Origin: Gliomastix tumulicola
Taxonomy: Eukaryota > Ascomycota > Sordariomycetes > Hypocreales > Bionectriaceae
Assembly (NCBI GenBank): GCA_001599755.1
Contig: BCHX01000001.1
Coordinates: forward strand, 4,030,001-4,094,000
Length of the DNA stretch: 64,000 nucleotides
Direction: 5' to 3'
In this document: piece after piece, positions 43,980 to 55,359 of the stretch
Numbering within the stretch: position 1 is the first letter of the stretch
Layout of the letters: each line of letters opens with the position of its first letter
Made by a program: the position numbers and the translations under genes
The notes under the pieces: generated by a model
Database searches by the model: none
Told to the model about the DNA's origin: nothing
Seen by the model: the letters and a program-made list of their open reading frames with translations, nothing else

Positions 43980-44441
43980 TCGGTGATATTTAGGGAGGTG
44001 AGATCTAAGTTGCGGTATTGTTGATAAAAAGGGCGGTCGGTTTATTCTCTTGGTGTTGCTATTGTTGTAAGTTGAATGAATGGATGGCAGTGGAAGAGGT
44101 GGTGGGGGAGCTCTCGCCTTAATAATGAATGCAGGGTCCTTGAAAGCCGAGGTGGGGATGTAGGTTAGGCAAAAGTCCCCCGACAGACATAATTATGCGA
44201 ACAGTTCACTAAGGAAAGTTTGCCTAGTCCTTCTCTATTTATTTGCTCTCCTTTTGACAATCGGCTTTCGTGGGGCTCGATGAAAGCTTCACAGGTGCAA
44301 ACACATCAAACACTGCTCCCAAGACGGTAAACTTATATCGTCGAATTCTTGTGTGATCGCCAGCTTCTCAAGCCACAGCCGCAAGACCCAAAGGACAGGA
44401 TAGAAAGGCACAAAGTCACATTTCTAGAAAAAAAACTGCTC
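43980..44441. promoter_or_regulatory. Divergent promoter, PTPA / Rrp46
   Basis: 462 bases between the two start codons. Near 44080-44120 it is purine/pyrimidine-skewed and near 44190-44260 AT-rich. No specific element is called. Confidence 0.5.
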
Positions 44442-45345
44442 ATGGCGCTGTCTGCGCGGCCAGAGGCCGAACTGGCCAATTTGCCCAAGGCTGATGGCTC
44501 GGCGACGTATTCCTACCAAGGATACACAGTCACGTCGGCCGTGAACGGGCCAATTGAGGCCCCGAGACGTGAGGAATCCGCCTACGAGGCCCAAGTTGAT
44601 GTTATTGTGAGACCAAGCGCTGGAGTCGGAGGTAAGAATGCCCTGGATCGGCCGCTCTCATCGCGAACACCATGTTGGAGAATCTTTTCTAACGGAACGT
44701 TCTAGGCACGGCTGAGCGACAGCTCGAGGCGATGCTACAGGCTGCTCTGAGGCAGCTGATCCCAGTTCGCAACTTCCCTAGGTGTATGATCCAGATCACA
44801 CTCCAGGTGGTTACGACGCCAGAGAACGCCTACGAAAACGCGAAGATTGTCCAAGCACAACTGGTAAGGGCCTTCACCTACCTCGTTCCCCAAAGACCAT
44901 GTTCTCTGACATGCTCTTAAAAAAACAGAACCTCACTATCATCCCAGCGCTGCTACATGCCGCGATCTTGGGTCTCCTAACGGCATCAGTCCCTCTCAAG
45001 CTGATAGCGACCGCCACGACGCTGGCTATCCCGGCAGGCGCAGATGACCAGATCATAGTCGAGCCTTCTACGGTCGAGGCCAGTCGTGCCAAGTCAGTCC
45101 ACGCGCTCGGCTTCACGTCGGACGACGACCTACTCCTGGTCGAGAGCGAGGGCGCCTTCTCGCCGGAGGAATGGGCCAAGGTGCTGTGGGCGGGAGAGCA
45201 GGTGTGCTGCATGACGACGCGGGACTCGAGCGGCGACGCAAAGATGGACGACGGCGATGCAGGGGCTCTCCAGTCAGCGAGTGTGAGGGACTTCATCCGC
45301 TCCGTGATGGAGAGCAAGCTGGCTGAGGATCTAGCCTGGAGGTGA
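44442..45345 (+). CDS. rrp46: Exosome core subunit Rrp46
   Basis: Three exons, join(44442..44631, 44706..44863, 44929..45345), 254 aa. Donors are GTAAGA and GTAAGG, acceptors TCTAG and AACAG. The RNase PH fold starts with KADGSATYSYQGYTVTSAVNGPIE, continues RQLEAMLQAALRQLIPVRNFPRCMIQITLQVV, and then NLTIIPALLHAAILGLLTASVPL (each shown in parts). The C-terminal part is longer than in yeast, with an acidic Asp/Gly patch. Rrp46 is one of six ring subunits of the RNA exosome (3' processing and decay in nucleus and cytoplasm); the eukaryotic ring is catalytically inactive. An in-frame stretch upstream lacks family similarity, so the start at 44442 was chosen. Confidence 0.93.
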
Positions 45346-47862
45346 CGGCTGACTTGTTGTCACTTCCTTCTCTATCCCTTTGCGGGCGTTAAGCGCCCAC
45401 GAGTGTGTGCATGCGTGTGCTACACCATGCATGATGATGATGCACATGACTCTGATCACATACAAGGGCGGTTGGCTTCTTGGCTTCTTGGCTTGACTCG
45501 ATGCCAGACACCAGACGACGACGGCCTTGTTCTCGGGAGGATTCAAATATCAACTCAAAATAGCCACGAAGCATCTGCCGCATCTCGAAACGGGGACGGG
45601 CGAGAATAGGGGGCTTGCCTCACCCACCACGAATCAGCAGCATCTTCGGCAGATAAGGGACGAATTACGCATCGTCGACGGGCTGGGAATAAACGGTATT
45701 ATCACATTCTGCGCGCGTGCATTACGGGTACATGGCACATATAGCCCACGGACAGCTTATCAGATGGTGGTTGGGATAATTTCTCTTGGCTGATACCGAA
45801 ACTGTTGCTGGGGGATGGGGAAAGGGAGAGGAGGCGGCAAGGGAGGCGATGCTGTTTCACAACCCTCGAGCATTCTCAGGTCCGCCAGGCGGTGTCGCAA
45901 AGAAAATGATAGCGTACTCGTAATGAGATAGGGAAGCGAGAAATGCCAGAAACGTCGGATGAATGCGATTCACACATGGGCGATCGCGAAAGGAGACTCG
46001 GAGAGCTGCGCTGTGCTGCGATGTTCATTGGCTGAGGCTGATTGATGTCTGAGATGCAAGGGGAGATGCTGACAAAACTCCCGTGCGCACATCGATCGAC
46101 GCTGCTGCCGGCCGGGCCAGCCAGATGCAATTAGGCTCTCTCCAGCTGAGAGCTCCCACGTGCATGGTAATGGATGGTAGCATCAACAGGTCATACCTAG
46201 TAGAGGCTCAATACTGGTTTCGCTGTCTGTCTGTTATGCTCGTGTTTCTCCTTGCTGGAGGTTTATGCAGAAGGAACAGAACAAAACAGGGCAAGAGCGA
46301 TTCCCCACGTGCCTGCCTCCAAAAATTCTCACAGTTCGAGAGTCCAGACTCGTCGCTCGGTGCCTCTCCAATTTCATCTGGACTTGGTCATGGGCCCGGC
46401 CAAGTAAAGACGAGACGGAAGGAGGTCCATGCGAGCCCTTGCTCTTGCCACGGCAGCCCTCGGCGGTGGCTCCTGCCCGCCTGCCACGCTGCTGCCCCGT
46501 CTGGTCAGTCGTACCTGCCCTGTCGTGGGGTGTTAGAGAAGGTGCCCCCATCAGCTTGGCATCGGTGATACGTGCGCACCTTCCCCGTGTCCACGGAGGT
46601 GCTGTACATGCACGACAGAGGCAATTTGTATGGAATTGAATGTACTGCTACTTGGCTGCCTGCGCGTCAGACGGACACATGAGATTATGCGGTGTACCTT
46701 CGCATCAGCATCTCTGGAGGCGACTTGGCGACACACGGTATTAGCACGGAACACATATCCGGACTCGACGGACATGTGCGGACATGTTGCGGGGATCAGG
46801 GCTCCCTGAGCGGCGCTTCTCTGCCGTGCTCTCTGGCAGGATTTGTGTCGGCCTCCTTATGCCAGCCCCGAATGTGTCAATCAAATCGACGGTGCCATCC
46901 TTGTGCGGTACCTCGAACAGCTGTTCCAGGTTGCAAAACAAGCTGTCGCAGCGCGACGACGGGGTCCACAGCCCTGTTGCGCGGCGTCAACGAGGAGGCG
47001 TGTTCACGACATAGATAAAGGGCCGCGAGCTTCAGAACATTGACGGAAAGAGCTGCTTGTTGGTCTTTGTGCTGACACGCATCGTTCCTTGACCGTCGTC
47101 AACCCGTCCTCGTGGTACTCTGGTAGTCCACCTTTTTTCCGTCTGTCGCTTTCGCTGCTCGTCTTTCTGATTCATTCGCTGGTCGACCTTTATTCTTCTG
47201 CTATCCTTTTTCTGCGCTCTTTCTTGCCTGTTCTTGCTTCGGATCACCCTGGCGGTGTCAGACATCTACGACCCTCTCCCGCCACGACATATAGTCAATC
47301 AATCTACCGCTCTTAATACCCTGCTGTCCAAAAAGGTTTCGCACCGTCACACGACAACCAGCCTCCATTGCAAAAGCTTACCCGATTTGGATATCGAGCC
47401 ACCCCTCATCAGGTTTTCCAGCTGCTCCGAGATTCCTTTGTCTAAAAAAAGTTCGAGAAGAGATCGATATCACATCGGTCGCCAGCCAATCGAAACTTGC
47501 ATCACCCTCGCCTGTGTGCCCAAGTGCCACATCGAAATCTCATGTAAGTCCTCCTCCGATGATATCACAATCACAATCACATTCCTCTCAAGATCCGTTC
47601 GGGGAAGGCTAGATAAAGGAGACGCCTCGCTAACAGCTCCAGCAAGTTTCCCCCGTCCATTGGTCAGCATCCACCAAGACACCGGGGCGGATTTAACGCA
47701 GCTCGGCGATACTTCCCCGTCATATTCTGTTAGTCGACGCGAGTTCGTCTTCGTTTCGGCGCCGGCTGTAAAGGAAAAAGGTCTCATCGCACGGCGAGAT
47801 TATTAATTCCGCCCGTAACCAACACGAACCAAGGACAAATCCTGGCTCGGAGTAACCCTACC
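45346..47862. promoter_or_regulatory. Gene-free region with long leader of the NAD kinase gene
   Basis: About 2.5 kb. The part from about 47090 is CT-rich and likely promoter plus 5' UTR of NAD kinase. A 5' UTR intron is predicted at 47544-47642 (GTAAGT donor, GCTAAC branch site, CTCCAG acceptor, 99 nt). A TTGGCTTC direct repeat lies near 45471-45495. No other gene is supported. Confidence 0.5.
47544..47642 (+). other. Predicted 5' UTR intron of the NAD kinase gene
   Basis: GTAAGT at 47544, CGCTAAC branch site near 47628 and CTCCAG acceptor ending at 47642. All three signals match the introns found in coding parts of the window. Confidence 0.5.
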
Positions 47863-49887
47863 ATGGCGTCCGCAAACACCGCCAACTCTATCGACGCCGC
47901 ACAGAATAATACTAATCAAGGCTGTACCTGGGCAACCACCGGCATGAACATGGGTTCTGGCACGCCGACCACAGCGCTCCACCCAGCACTTGGCAGCAAA
48001 AGCACGAGCACGTCTTCGACCAGCGAGACAATTAATAACCCAGACCACACCCCGTCTGTTGCGACTGCCACCGCTACTGCCACTACATCAACTGCCCATG
48101 CCACCACTGCTCTGAACCCTGGGACAACGTCAAATTGTGCGACTTCCCCACAGGCAGCGACCTCTGATACTGTATCAGAACTGCCAGACACCAGCAAGGC
48201 GACATCAAGCGACACCGGCGCAAAAGACGCTAACAACAACACCGACAGCGTCAACAGGACTCTCCCCTTGTCGGCTGCCTTGGATCTGATTCCCCTCCAG
48301 CCTCATTCCCACGACGCGGTCCCCCGCCAGACTCTGATCAAAGCACTTGCTTCTGTAGTGAGGGATAAAAAGCCAGAGGCCTTGCCTCTTGGTGCCAGTG
48401 CGAGTGCTATGGCTTCCTTATCTTCCCAGCCCCAAGCCTCTGGCTCTGGCACCACGCCTGTTGGATCCGCATCTCTGATTCCAGCAAGGAACCAGCACAT
48501 GCGATCATCCTCCGCGTCTGCATCAAAGAGACTGGCCGACGCACTCGACAACCTAGCGAGCTCCGCGAACCTCAACACGCCCCTCACAGCGTTCCCTGCT
48601 CTGCGATCACCTTGCTTCTACCATCAGCGGTTCGACGAATCCGTCAACATCGACAAGGTGCTCGAGGAGATCACTAATGACGAGTATATGTCGCATTCGC
48701 GCCTCGTTCAGACGGCCACCGGTGTGCGCGAGGTCTCGAAGCAACTTCAGCGCCGCCCTATCAAGCGCGCAGTCCGCAATGTCATGATTGTCACCAAGGC
48801 TCGTGACAACGAGCTCGTCCACCTCACCAGGGAACTGGCCACTTGGCTCATGAGCACGCCGCGCTATGGTTCATCCCTCGGCGTGAACGTGTACGTCGAC
48901 GCCAAGCTCCGCAACTCAAAGCGCTTCAACGCGGCTGGCATCCTTCACGACAACCCGCGCTTCGAGCACATGCTCAAGTACTGGAGCCCGGATCTGTGCT
49001 GGAGCCAGCCGGAGAAGTTCGACCTGGTCCTCACACTCGGCGGCGACGGCACTGTTCTCTTTACATCCTGGCTTTTCCAGCGCATCGTCCCCCCCGTGCT
49101 CTCGTTCAGCCTCGGCAGCTTGGGTTTCATGACCACCTTCGAGTTTGAGAAGTACAAAGAGCACCTGAACCGGGTTATGGGCGATGACGGCATGAAGATC
49201 AACCTGCGGATGCGCTTCACCTGTACCGTCTGGCGGGCCGGTGCGCTCCCCGGCGAGATGGAGGAGGGCGACCAGTTCGAGGTTCTGAACGAGCTCGTTA
49301 TCGACCGCGGCCCGTCGCCCTACGTCTCCCAGCTCGAGCTCTACGGTGATGATGACCTCATCACTGTCGTACAGGCCGACGGCTGCATCTTCTCGACGCC
49401 CACTGGTTCCACGGCCTACTCCCTCTCTGCTGGCGGCCCTCTCGTCCATCCCGACATCCCCGGCCTTCTCCTCACGCCCATCTGCCCCCACACTCTCTCC
49501 TTCCGACCCATGGTCCTCTCCGACAGCATGGCCCTCCGCGTCGCCGTTCCCCGCAACTCGCGCGCCACTGCCTACTGCGCCTTCGACGGCAAGGGCCGCG
49601 TCGAGCTCCGCCAGGGCGACTACGTCACCATCACCGCGTCTCAGTACCCCTTCCCGACCGTCACCCGCACCGACTCGGAGTGGTTCGACAGCGTGCGCAG
49701 GACGCTCAAGTGGAATGTCCGCGGCGCCGAGCAGAAGCCGTTCGACGCCACCTCGTCGACGACTTCAGAGGTCGACGCGGAGGAGTCGAAGTGGGATATC
49801 GACACCGATAGCGCCTACTACACCAGCGAGGACGGCAGCGTCGCAGCCAGCCCTGTCAGGCGCCAGATGAGCATCCTCGAGCTATGA
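47863..49887 (+). CDS. utr1: NAD kinase (ATP-NAD kinase)
   Basis: Single exon, 674 aa. Residues 1-230 are Thr/Ser/Ala-rich and disordered. The catalytic region runs about 270-610. The phosphate-binding GGDGT motif lies at 393-397 (LTLGGDGTVLF), followed by SLGSLGFMTTFEF, NELVIDRGPSPYVS, ADGCIFSTPTGSTAYSLSAGGP and PICPHTLSFRPMVL, all hallmarks of the family. The enzyme phosphorylates NAD+ (and probably NADH) to NADP(H), the only route to NADP. The lack of a clear mitochondrial presequence and the long N-terminal extension match cytosolic Utr1/Yef1 better than mitochondrial Pos5. The C-terminus is acidic and Ser/Thr-rich, ending in RRQMSILEL with an RRxS site that could be phosphorylated. Confidence 0.95.
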   Translation: MASANTANSIDAAQNNTNQGCTWATTGMNMGSGTPTTALHPALGSKSTSTSSTSETINNPDHTPSVATATATATTSTAHATTALNPGTTSNCATSPQAATSDTVSELPDTSKATSSDTGAKDANNNTDSVNRTLPLSAALDLIPLQPHSHDAVPRQTLIKALASVVRDKKPEALPLGASASAMASLSSQPQASGSGTTPVGSASLIPARNQHMRSSSASASKRLADALDNLASSANLNTPLTAFPALRSPCFYHQRFDESVNIDKVLEEITNDEYMSHSRLVQTATGVREVSKQLQRRPIKRAVRNVMIVTKARDNELVHLTRELATWLMSTPRYGSSLGVNVYVDAKLRNSKRFNAAGILHDNPRFEHMLKYWSPDLCWSQPEKFDLVLTLGGDGTVLFTSWLFQRIVPPVLSFSLGSLGFMTTFEFEKYKEHLNRVMGDDGMKINLRMRFTCTVWRAGALPGEMEEGDQFEVLNELVIDRGPSPYVSQLELYGDDDLITVVQADGCIFSTPTGSTAYSLSAGGPLVHPDIPGLLLTPICPHTLSFRPMVLSDSMALRVAVPRNSRATAYCAFDGKGRVELRQGDYVTITASQYPFPTVTRTDSEWFDSVRRTLKWNVRGAEQKPFDATSSTTSEVDAEESKWDIDTDSAYYTSEDGSVAASPVRRQMSILEL

Positions 49888-50453
49888 GGTTTGCCGCCTC
49901 TTTGACAATATTTTTTTCTCTCTGTTTGATGCCTAGCGATCACTCCTTGTCAGCGTTATAGAGGTCTGTCCTTTAGACAGAATGGATGTTTTTTTCTTCT
50001 TATTTTGATGGTGAGACTTAGACGTGTCGGATACAATGATAGAGTAGATAGTGGTCTGGAACTGAATACTATCTTGGAGACACTTGCTCTTCACCCAAAC
50101 ACCTTGGTCTCGAAACATCACGTGAAACTTGATACCTAGATATGTGTGTACGATGAATACAGGCACCTCACCCCTCTATTCCACTGGGTGGTCGGCTCTC
50201 TGAGATTTGTAGCACCATTGCACACGGCAACAAAACGCACAATACTATCAAATTTAACATTATCATTGCCCTTGACTCGTGACCCTCTCCGTCGCCTCCC
50301 TTCCATAGCAAATCTACCCGAGGAACTACATGTATGTACAAAGAGTAGATAATTCACATAGGTAGTAGGGGGTGTAGGTAGATACAGTTAGTTGCATCCA
50401 AATCATCCCAGCCAATGACAGCACACCTGTACAGGCTCAGATCAATTGCCAGA
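49888..50453. other. Convergent intergenic region
   Basis: 566 bases between the 3' ends of the NAD kinase gene (+) and the homeobox gene (-). T-rich and AT-rich runs (49905-50000) suit polyadenylation; no gene is seen. Confidence 0.55.
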
Positions 50454-52674
50454 TCACCTCCACTGGCCCTGAGACAGAGACAGCAGCCCCGCCACGCAGT
50501 CCGCCTCAACCGTCTTGCTGGGACTGACCTGCGCGCGCACCATCCTCGCCACGTCCACGGGTGTCTGCCGACCCGAGCTCGACTCCGTGGCGGCGGCGGC
50601 CTCACTCTCCTGATCCTCGAAGATGGCGACGTCGGTATCGCCTCTTGCCGCCCCGCGCCGCCGGAACGACGTCTTTGCAGCGGTCTTGTGGTGCGTCAGG
50701 TCGAGGTGGCTGCCGGCTGATACGTGCAGGATGCCGCTCTGCGGGCGGGGCGACCGGGGTGGACCGTTGGCAGCCGAAGGAAGCGGGCGCCTGCGTCGGT
50801 GGCGGCCCGTCTGCTGCTGGTGCTGCTGCTGTGTCACCTCGCCGCCATCCTCGTCGGGCGTCAGGTTCTCCTTGTCCGAGTCGGTGGGCGACCCGAGCAG
50901 CGTCGTGACGGCGATCTTCTCGAGGCGCGCCTTGTCGATGTTCTCTGCTAGGAATGGTGATGACGACGATGCGGTCTCGAGCCGTGCGAGGCTGGAGGTT
51001 GTGCGGCTGAGCTTGGACTTCTTGGCCGGGTGCAGGGCGGACTGGCTGCTCCTCGACACCGAGGCGTTGCGTTTGCCGGGGCCGCTCGGTTGCAGGATAT
51101 TATTGGTGTACCTGATCATGCTGATGGCGGCGATGGCGGAGCCACTCGACTCACGCTCAGCCAAGGCCGTCAGCTCATCTGGGGCGTCGGCGTCGGCGCA
51201 CGACTCCCACGCGTGCACGTCTCGCGAGCGCCCGCGAGAGAGACGAGGAACGGGGTGAGACGGCTGTATCGGGCTCGGGAGATCCTTCGTCAGCGTCGAG
51301 AAGGACGGCAGACACACTGATCCGACATCGGTGTGGCTGCGGTGCAGAACTCGCGGCGCTCGTGCAAGCAGACCCGGGGAGGTATCGTCTGAGCCAGAGC
51401 CAGGAGACAAGTCTGCAGGCACGAGCTGGGCCTGGCCGTCGAGGGAGCGCCTCAGTCGGACGGAGGAAGACGGGTTCTCGCTTCGCGACTGCGAGTCTTG
51501 TGATGAAGGGGGGGTAGTTTGGGGGAGGCTAAGCCTACGGATAATGTTAGCCCTGGGAAGAAACTCGCCATCTTGCCCCAATTGGCAGCAAGACCAGGAA
51601 GCTTGAGACTGGGGTCAAGTCAATATTTACCTTGAGGGGTCGCCCTTGTTGTTGTTTGGCGTCTGGGTGAACGAAGACATCGAACTGCCCAGATTCCGGT
51701 TCGCTATCCAGCCAACGGATCCCGAGAAAGAGTGCGAAGAATGAGACCCGAAGCTAAGAGCCGTCGGCAGCGAGGGACTCGCGTCCAGGAGACCGCCCCG
51801 TGTACTCTGCCACGGCGTTGCCTGAGGAGCATCCGAGAAGGACCGTACATGGCCATGTGCCGGTGCCGGGGAAGGGTTCGTGCTCTGGGGGTTGGGGGAG
51901 ATCGAAGTCGAGGTTGCAGGGTGAGGTAGCGGTGATGAAGTCGCAGACAGCACCGGGGCCGGGTCGGAGACGGGGTGGGCTGCGTTCGGGATGGGCTGTG
52001 GCAGAGGAGCGTGTGAAGTTCGAGCGAGACCGGCGAGTTCTTCCGCGGACAGCGGGCGTTCTTTCCGACGGCAGTTCTGTCGTCTGTTCTGGAACCAGAT
52101 CTATAGAGGGAGAGGCAAGGTCAGTCCACGGCCCCAACGTCCAGCTCGTCCACGCAGTTCCAGTCCCCCACAACACGCGAAGTCGGGGGAAACGCGTCGA
52201 GGCAGCCGGTTGCCTTCAATGGCGAAGAGTTATGGTATATGTTCTTACCTGAACCTGCTTCTCGTTCATAGTGACAAGCTTGGCAATGGCCTGACGCGCC
52301 TCCTTGCCCGGCTTGCTGTCCCTAGCAAAGGCATTCTCGAGAATCACCTTGTCCGGATGCCTACGCGGCGGTCCACAGTCAGCCAACGAGTCTACAAGAG
52401 GAAGACCAGGATAGCCAAGGGGCAACGTCACGTACTGCGTCCTTCTCCGCTTCCGCTTCGCAGCAGCGCTGGCGGACTCCTCGCCCGCGACGCCAGCCAA
52501 TTGCTGGTCATCGGAGTCCTCCACCGAGACAAACGAGTCCTCGGCGGACGACAGCTGGTACTGGTACTGGACCTGGGAGCTCGACACGGGCGATTGGGGT
52601 GCCTGGTCGTCTTTCTCGGCAAAGGACCGGTCGGGAGTCGACTCCGGAGGCGTGTCGTGCTGGGAGGAAGACAT
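50454..52674 (-). CDS. Homeobox transcription factor
   Basis: Four exons, complement(50454..51534, 51631..52100, 52249..52360, 52436..52674), 633 aa. Donors are GTACGT, GTAAGA and GTAAAT, acceptors CGTAG, CTATAG and CCGTAG; the frame is continuous. The homeodomain (about residues 73-133) is split by two introns. It has a basic N-terminal arm (KRKRRRT), two helices with LENAFARDSKPGKEARQAIAKLV, and the recognition helix VQIWFQNRRQNCRRK. The invariant W, F, N and R of helix 3 are present. The N-terminus is acidic, and the rest is Ser/Pro-rich and disordered, with a small cluster of basic residues near KKSKLSR. Among fungal homeobox factors, the layout (single homeodomain near the N-terminus, long disordered tail) resembles Yox1/Phx1-type regulators, but orthology is not settled. 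The start at 52674 was preferred to an upstream in-frame codon at 52749. Confidence 0.9.
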
Positions 52675-54282
52675 TGGGAGGAGAGGGAGGGGGATCGAAT
52701 CGTAGCTCGTTTCAAACGCGGGAGGGCATAACGCTGCTAAACAACACACGGCATAACCAGCAACAAGAAGAGAGATATTAGTCCAAACGACGAAGCACCC
52801 AGCGCACTACAACGGTCCAATTCGTTGGGGGGAGAGGATGAGAAAGAGAAGAAGAGGAAGAAGAGGTAAACGGGCGGCGGTACGTCGAGGTACTTAGATG
52901 CAGCAAAACACGACACGGGTTGAATGGTGGACGTGTGGCAGGTGGGCAAGTGGGCTAGGCAGTTGACATAAAAATGCACACCGCAGACCGCGATGCTCCA
53001 CACGACCAAGGCGTGTTTAAAGGTGTCCATTAATGGGATATTTTACAGCCTGTGGGCCGGATTTAATGTCACCCTGAGCTTTGGTGGGGAGCCGCGTCCA
53101 ATGTGCGGTGCAGGCCATCCACCCACTCTCCGGCATTCTTGGTTTAATGCACATGCCATGCAAGGTACGGATTAATTACCTCGTTCCCAGAAGCGCCCAA
53201 TGGCCTTAATTTGCCTGGTTCGTCCAGTAATGCTGCAATTATTGGGCTGATTCAGTGTGTTCTTGGAAGATCGCGGCTCCAGCAGAGGAGCTTCGAAAGT
53301 AAACAAACCACGGGCGTAGTTCTTCATGTGTCCAGAGTAGCACTATTTAAGGCTGGTTGAGGTAGTAAGATCATGACCTGGCCATCTATACTCACGATCC
53401 ATCAGCGAGATCATCATCGGACCTTTCGGCTGCAGCATAAAAGCACAGTTATGCATCGAGAAATGGTTGATCTTCCTGCCCTCACCCGCGTCGCGGCTCT
53501 TGAACCAGCTCGAGACCCGCTAAATATGCTCCATTCGCAAATCACGTCGCGCTTGAGCGTCCCGATTAGGAAACCTGCATCTCCACCTCCACCTCCATCT
53601 TTCAGCGTCTGATTCAGTGGACTCCATGGCTTTGGGCAAACTTCAAAGGTGAAGCACGTTCAGGCCACACCCGTCGCCCAAGTAGCTGATACGGAGCGCA
53701 GAGACGGGTCGGTAGATATATCGTCAAGCCAGTTCAATGATTTTATTCGCCGCTTGATAAGAATATGTCGACCACCGACCGAACCATGTCCAGCTCTTCA
53801 CTTAGTGTTTGATTGTCCGCGAGCTTGTGCATGCCTACCTTTTGACACCAACCTCCCTGAACAGAAATGCTGCTTAGCCAAGACCTGACACTTCCATTAC
53901 GAGAACTCACGGCGCCTTTCAGGCACTATGTGGGTGTGACGATCATCTTTATTGGGGTAAAGTCTAGCTAAAGTACGCTGCCGTAACATGGCAGCTTCAA
54001 AAACCCCGCGCTGGGGGTAGTTGGCGGTGAGGAAAGGGCGGGCACCCAACTTTTATCCCTTCTCCAACAGTGACGCTCCGGTGAATAAGAAAATGCACCT
54101 GAACAGTGTGCCCCTGCATGTCTCATAAATGGTCATTCCGATGGCCAATCGCTCCTTTCTTTGTCATCTTCCTCTCGATGAAACCCAAATTATTGGCCCG
54201 GTCCCATGGCATGTCATCATTCTTTCGTTCTCCACACTCTCGCGGTCGCGGCCAGAGCCGCGGCCGAAGCCTGGTGATTCAT
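52675..54282. promoter_or_regulatory. Intergenic region upstream of the homeobox gene
   Basis: About 1.6 kb between two minus-strand genes. The plus strand is purine-rich at 52830-52870, so the homeobox-direction leader is CT-rich. The rest should hold the Ran 3' UTR (54100-54282). No gene is seen. Confidence 0.5.
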
Positions 54283-55359
54283 TTACAGGTCGTCATCCTC
54301 GTCGTCGGGCAGAGGCATGGCAGCAGCCTCGTCCATCTCCTTGCGGTACTCGGCCAGGAGCTTCTCGTCGACCTGGGTGGTAGGAGGAGCAAGGGCGGGA
54401 GCAGCGACGAACTCCTGCACAGATAGTTAGCATCACGAACTTGCCCAAGAATGATCACCGTGGATCGCAGGATTCAACATACGAGCTGGGGGTTGCCGAC
54501 GAGCTTGCGAGCGAGCCAGAGGAAGGGCTTCTCGAAGTTATAGTTGGACTTGGCCGAAATATCGTAGTACTGGAGGTTCTTCTTGCGGTGGAAGGTGATG
54601 GTCTTGGCCTTGACCTTGCGCTCCTTAACATCGACCTTGTTACCGCAGAGAACAATGGGGATGTTCTCGCAGACGCGGACGAGATCGCCTGAGTATGCAG
54701 TGTCAGTCATTGTTTATCCTGCCAATCCCGGCGGCGCTTAGCTGCGAAGAGGGAAGGTGTCTTACGGTGCCAGTTGGGAACGTTCTTGTAGGTGATACGG
54801 GAGGTCACGTCGAACATGATGATACCGCACTGGCCGTTGATGTAGTAACCATCACGGAGACCACCGAACTTCTCCTGGCCGGCGGTATCCCACACGTCAA
54901 ACTGGATCTGACCGAAGTTCTGCGCTTGGGTGTCAGCGGTTGTCCCGCCGATGCGGTCTCGGGCGAGCTAGAAGGGGGGAAACGTACGGTGGTGAAGCCA
55001 AGAGGGTGAACCTCGACACCCAGGGTGGCCATGTACTTCTTCTCGAATTCACCAGTCAAGTGGCGCTTGACGAAGGTGGTCTAGACGGTAGAAAGAAATC
55101 ATCGCGTTAGTCATTGTGGCCAGGCCTCTAGAAGGGACATCGAGGTCCCGATCCACGCCGTCGTCGTCGGCGATGCTCTCCAAGGATGCGGTGCGGGCGA
55201 AAGCTCGTTGCCGTGACCATTCTCCGGATAAGCGGGTTCGAGGACGAGAGAAGCGTGGTAACGGTACGGGGATGCGACTCGAGAAGTGCTCTATACCTTT
55301 CCGGTACCACCATCACCGACAAGCACGAGCTTGAAAGTAGGGGTCTGCTGCTCAGCCAT
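54283..55359 (-). CDS. gsp1: Ran-family small GTPase
   Basis: Five exons, complement(54283..54414, 54483..54688, 54766..54919, 54988..55080, 55297..55359), 215 aa, the typical Ran length. Guanine-nucleotide motifs: G1 GDGGTGKTT (15-23, split by the first intron just after Lys21), the switch I region with [10 protein letters not shown]3 DTAGQE (63-68), G4 NKVD (120-123), and G5 ISAKSN. The C-terminus ends in the acidic DDEDDL that distinguishes Ran from Rab and Rho proteins; there is no CAAX box, as expected. Ran-GTP drives nuclear import and export, spindle assembly and nuclear envelope formation. The first intron (215 nt) is long for this genome. The rest of the sequence is nearly invariant in eukaryotes, so the annotation is firm. 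Confidence 0.97.

Noticed and set aside
55082..55296. snoRNA inside the first Ran intron
   Set aside because: A GATGAT string occurs but not a proper C box (RUGAUGA) with a D box at the other end and a terminal stem.
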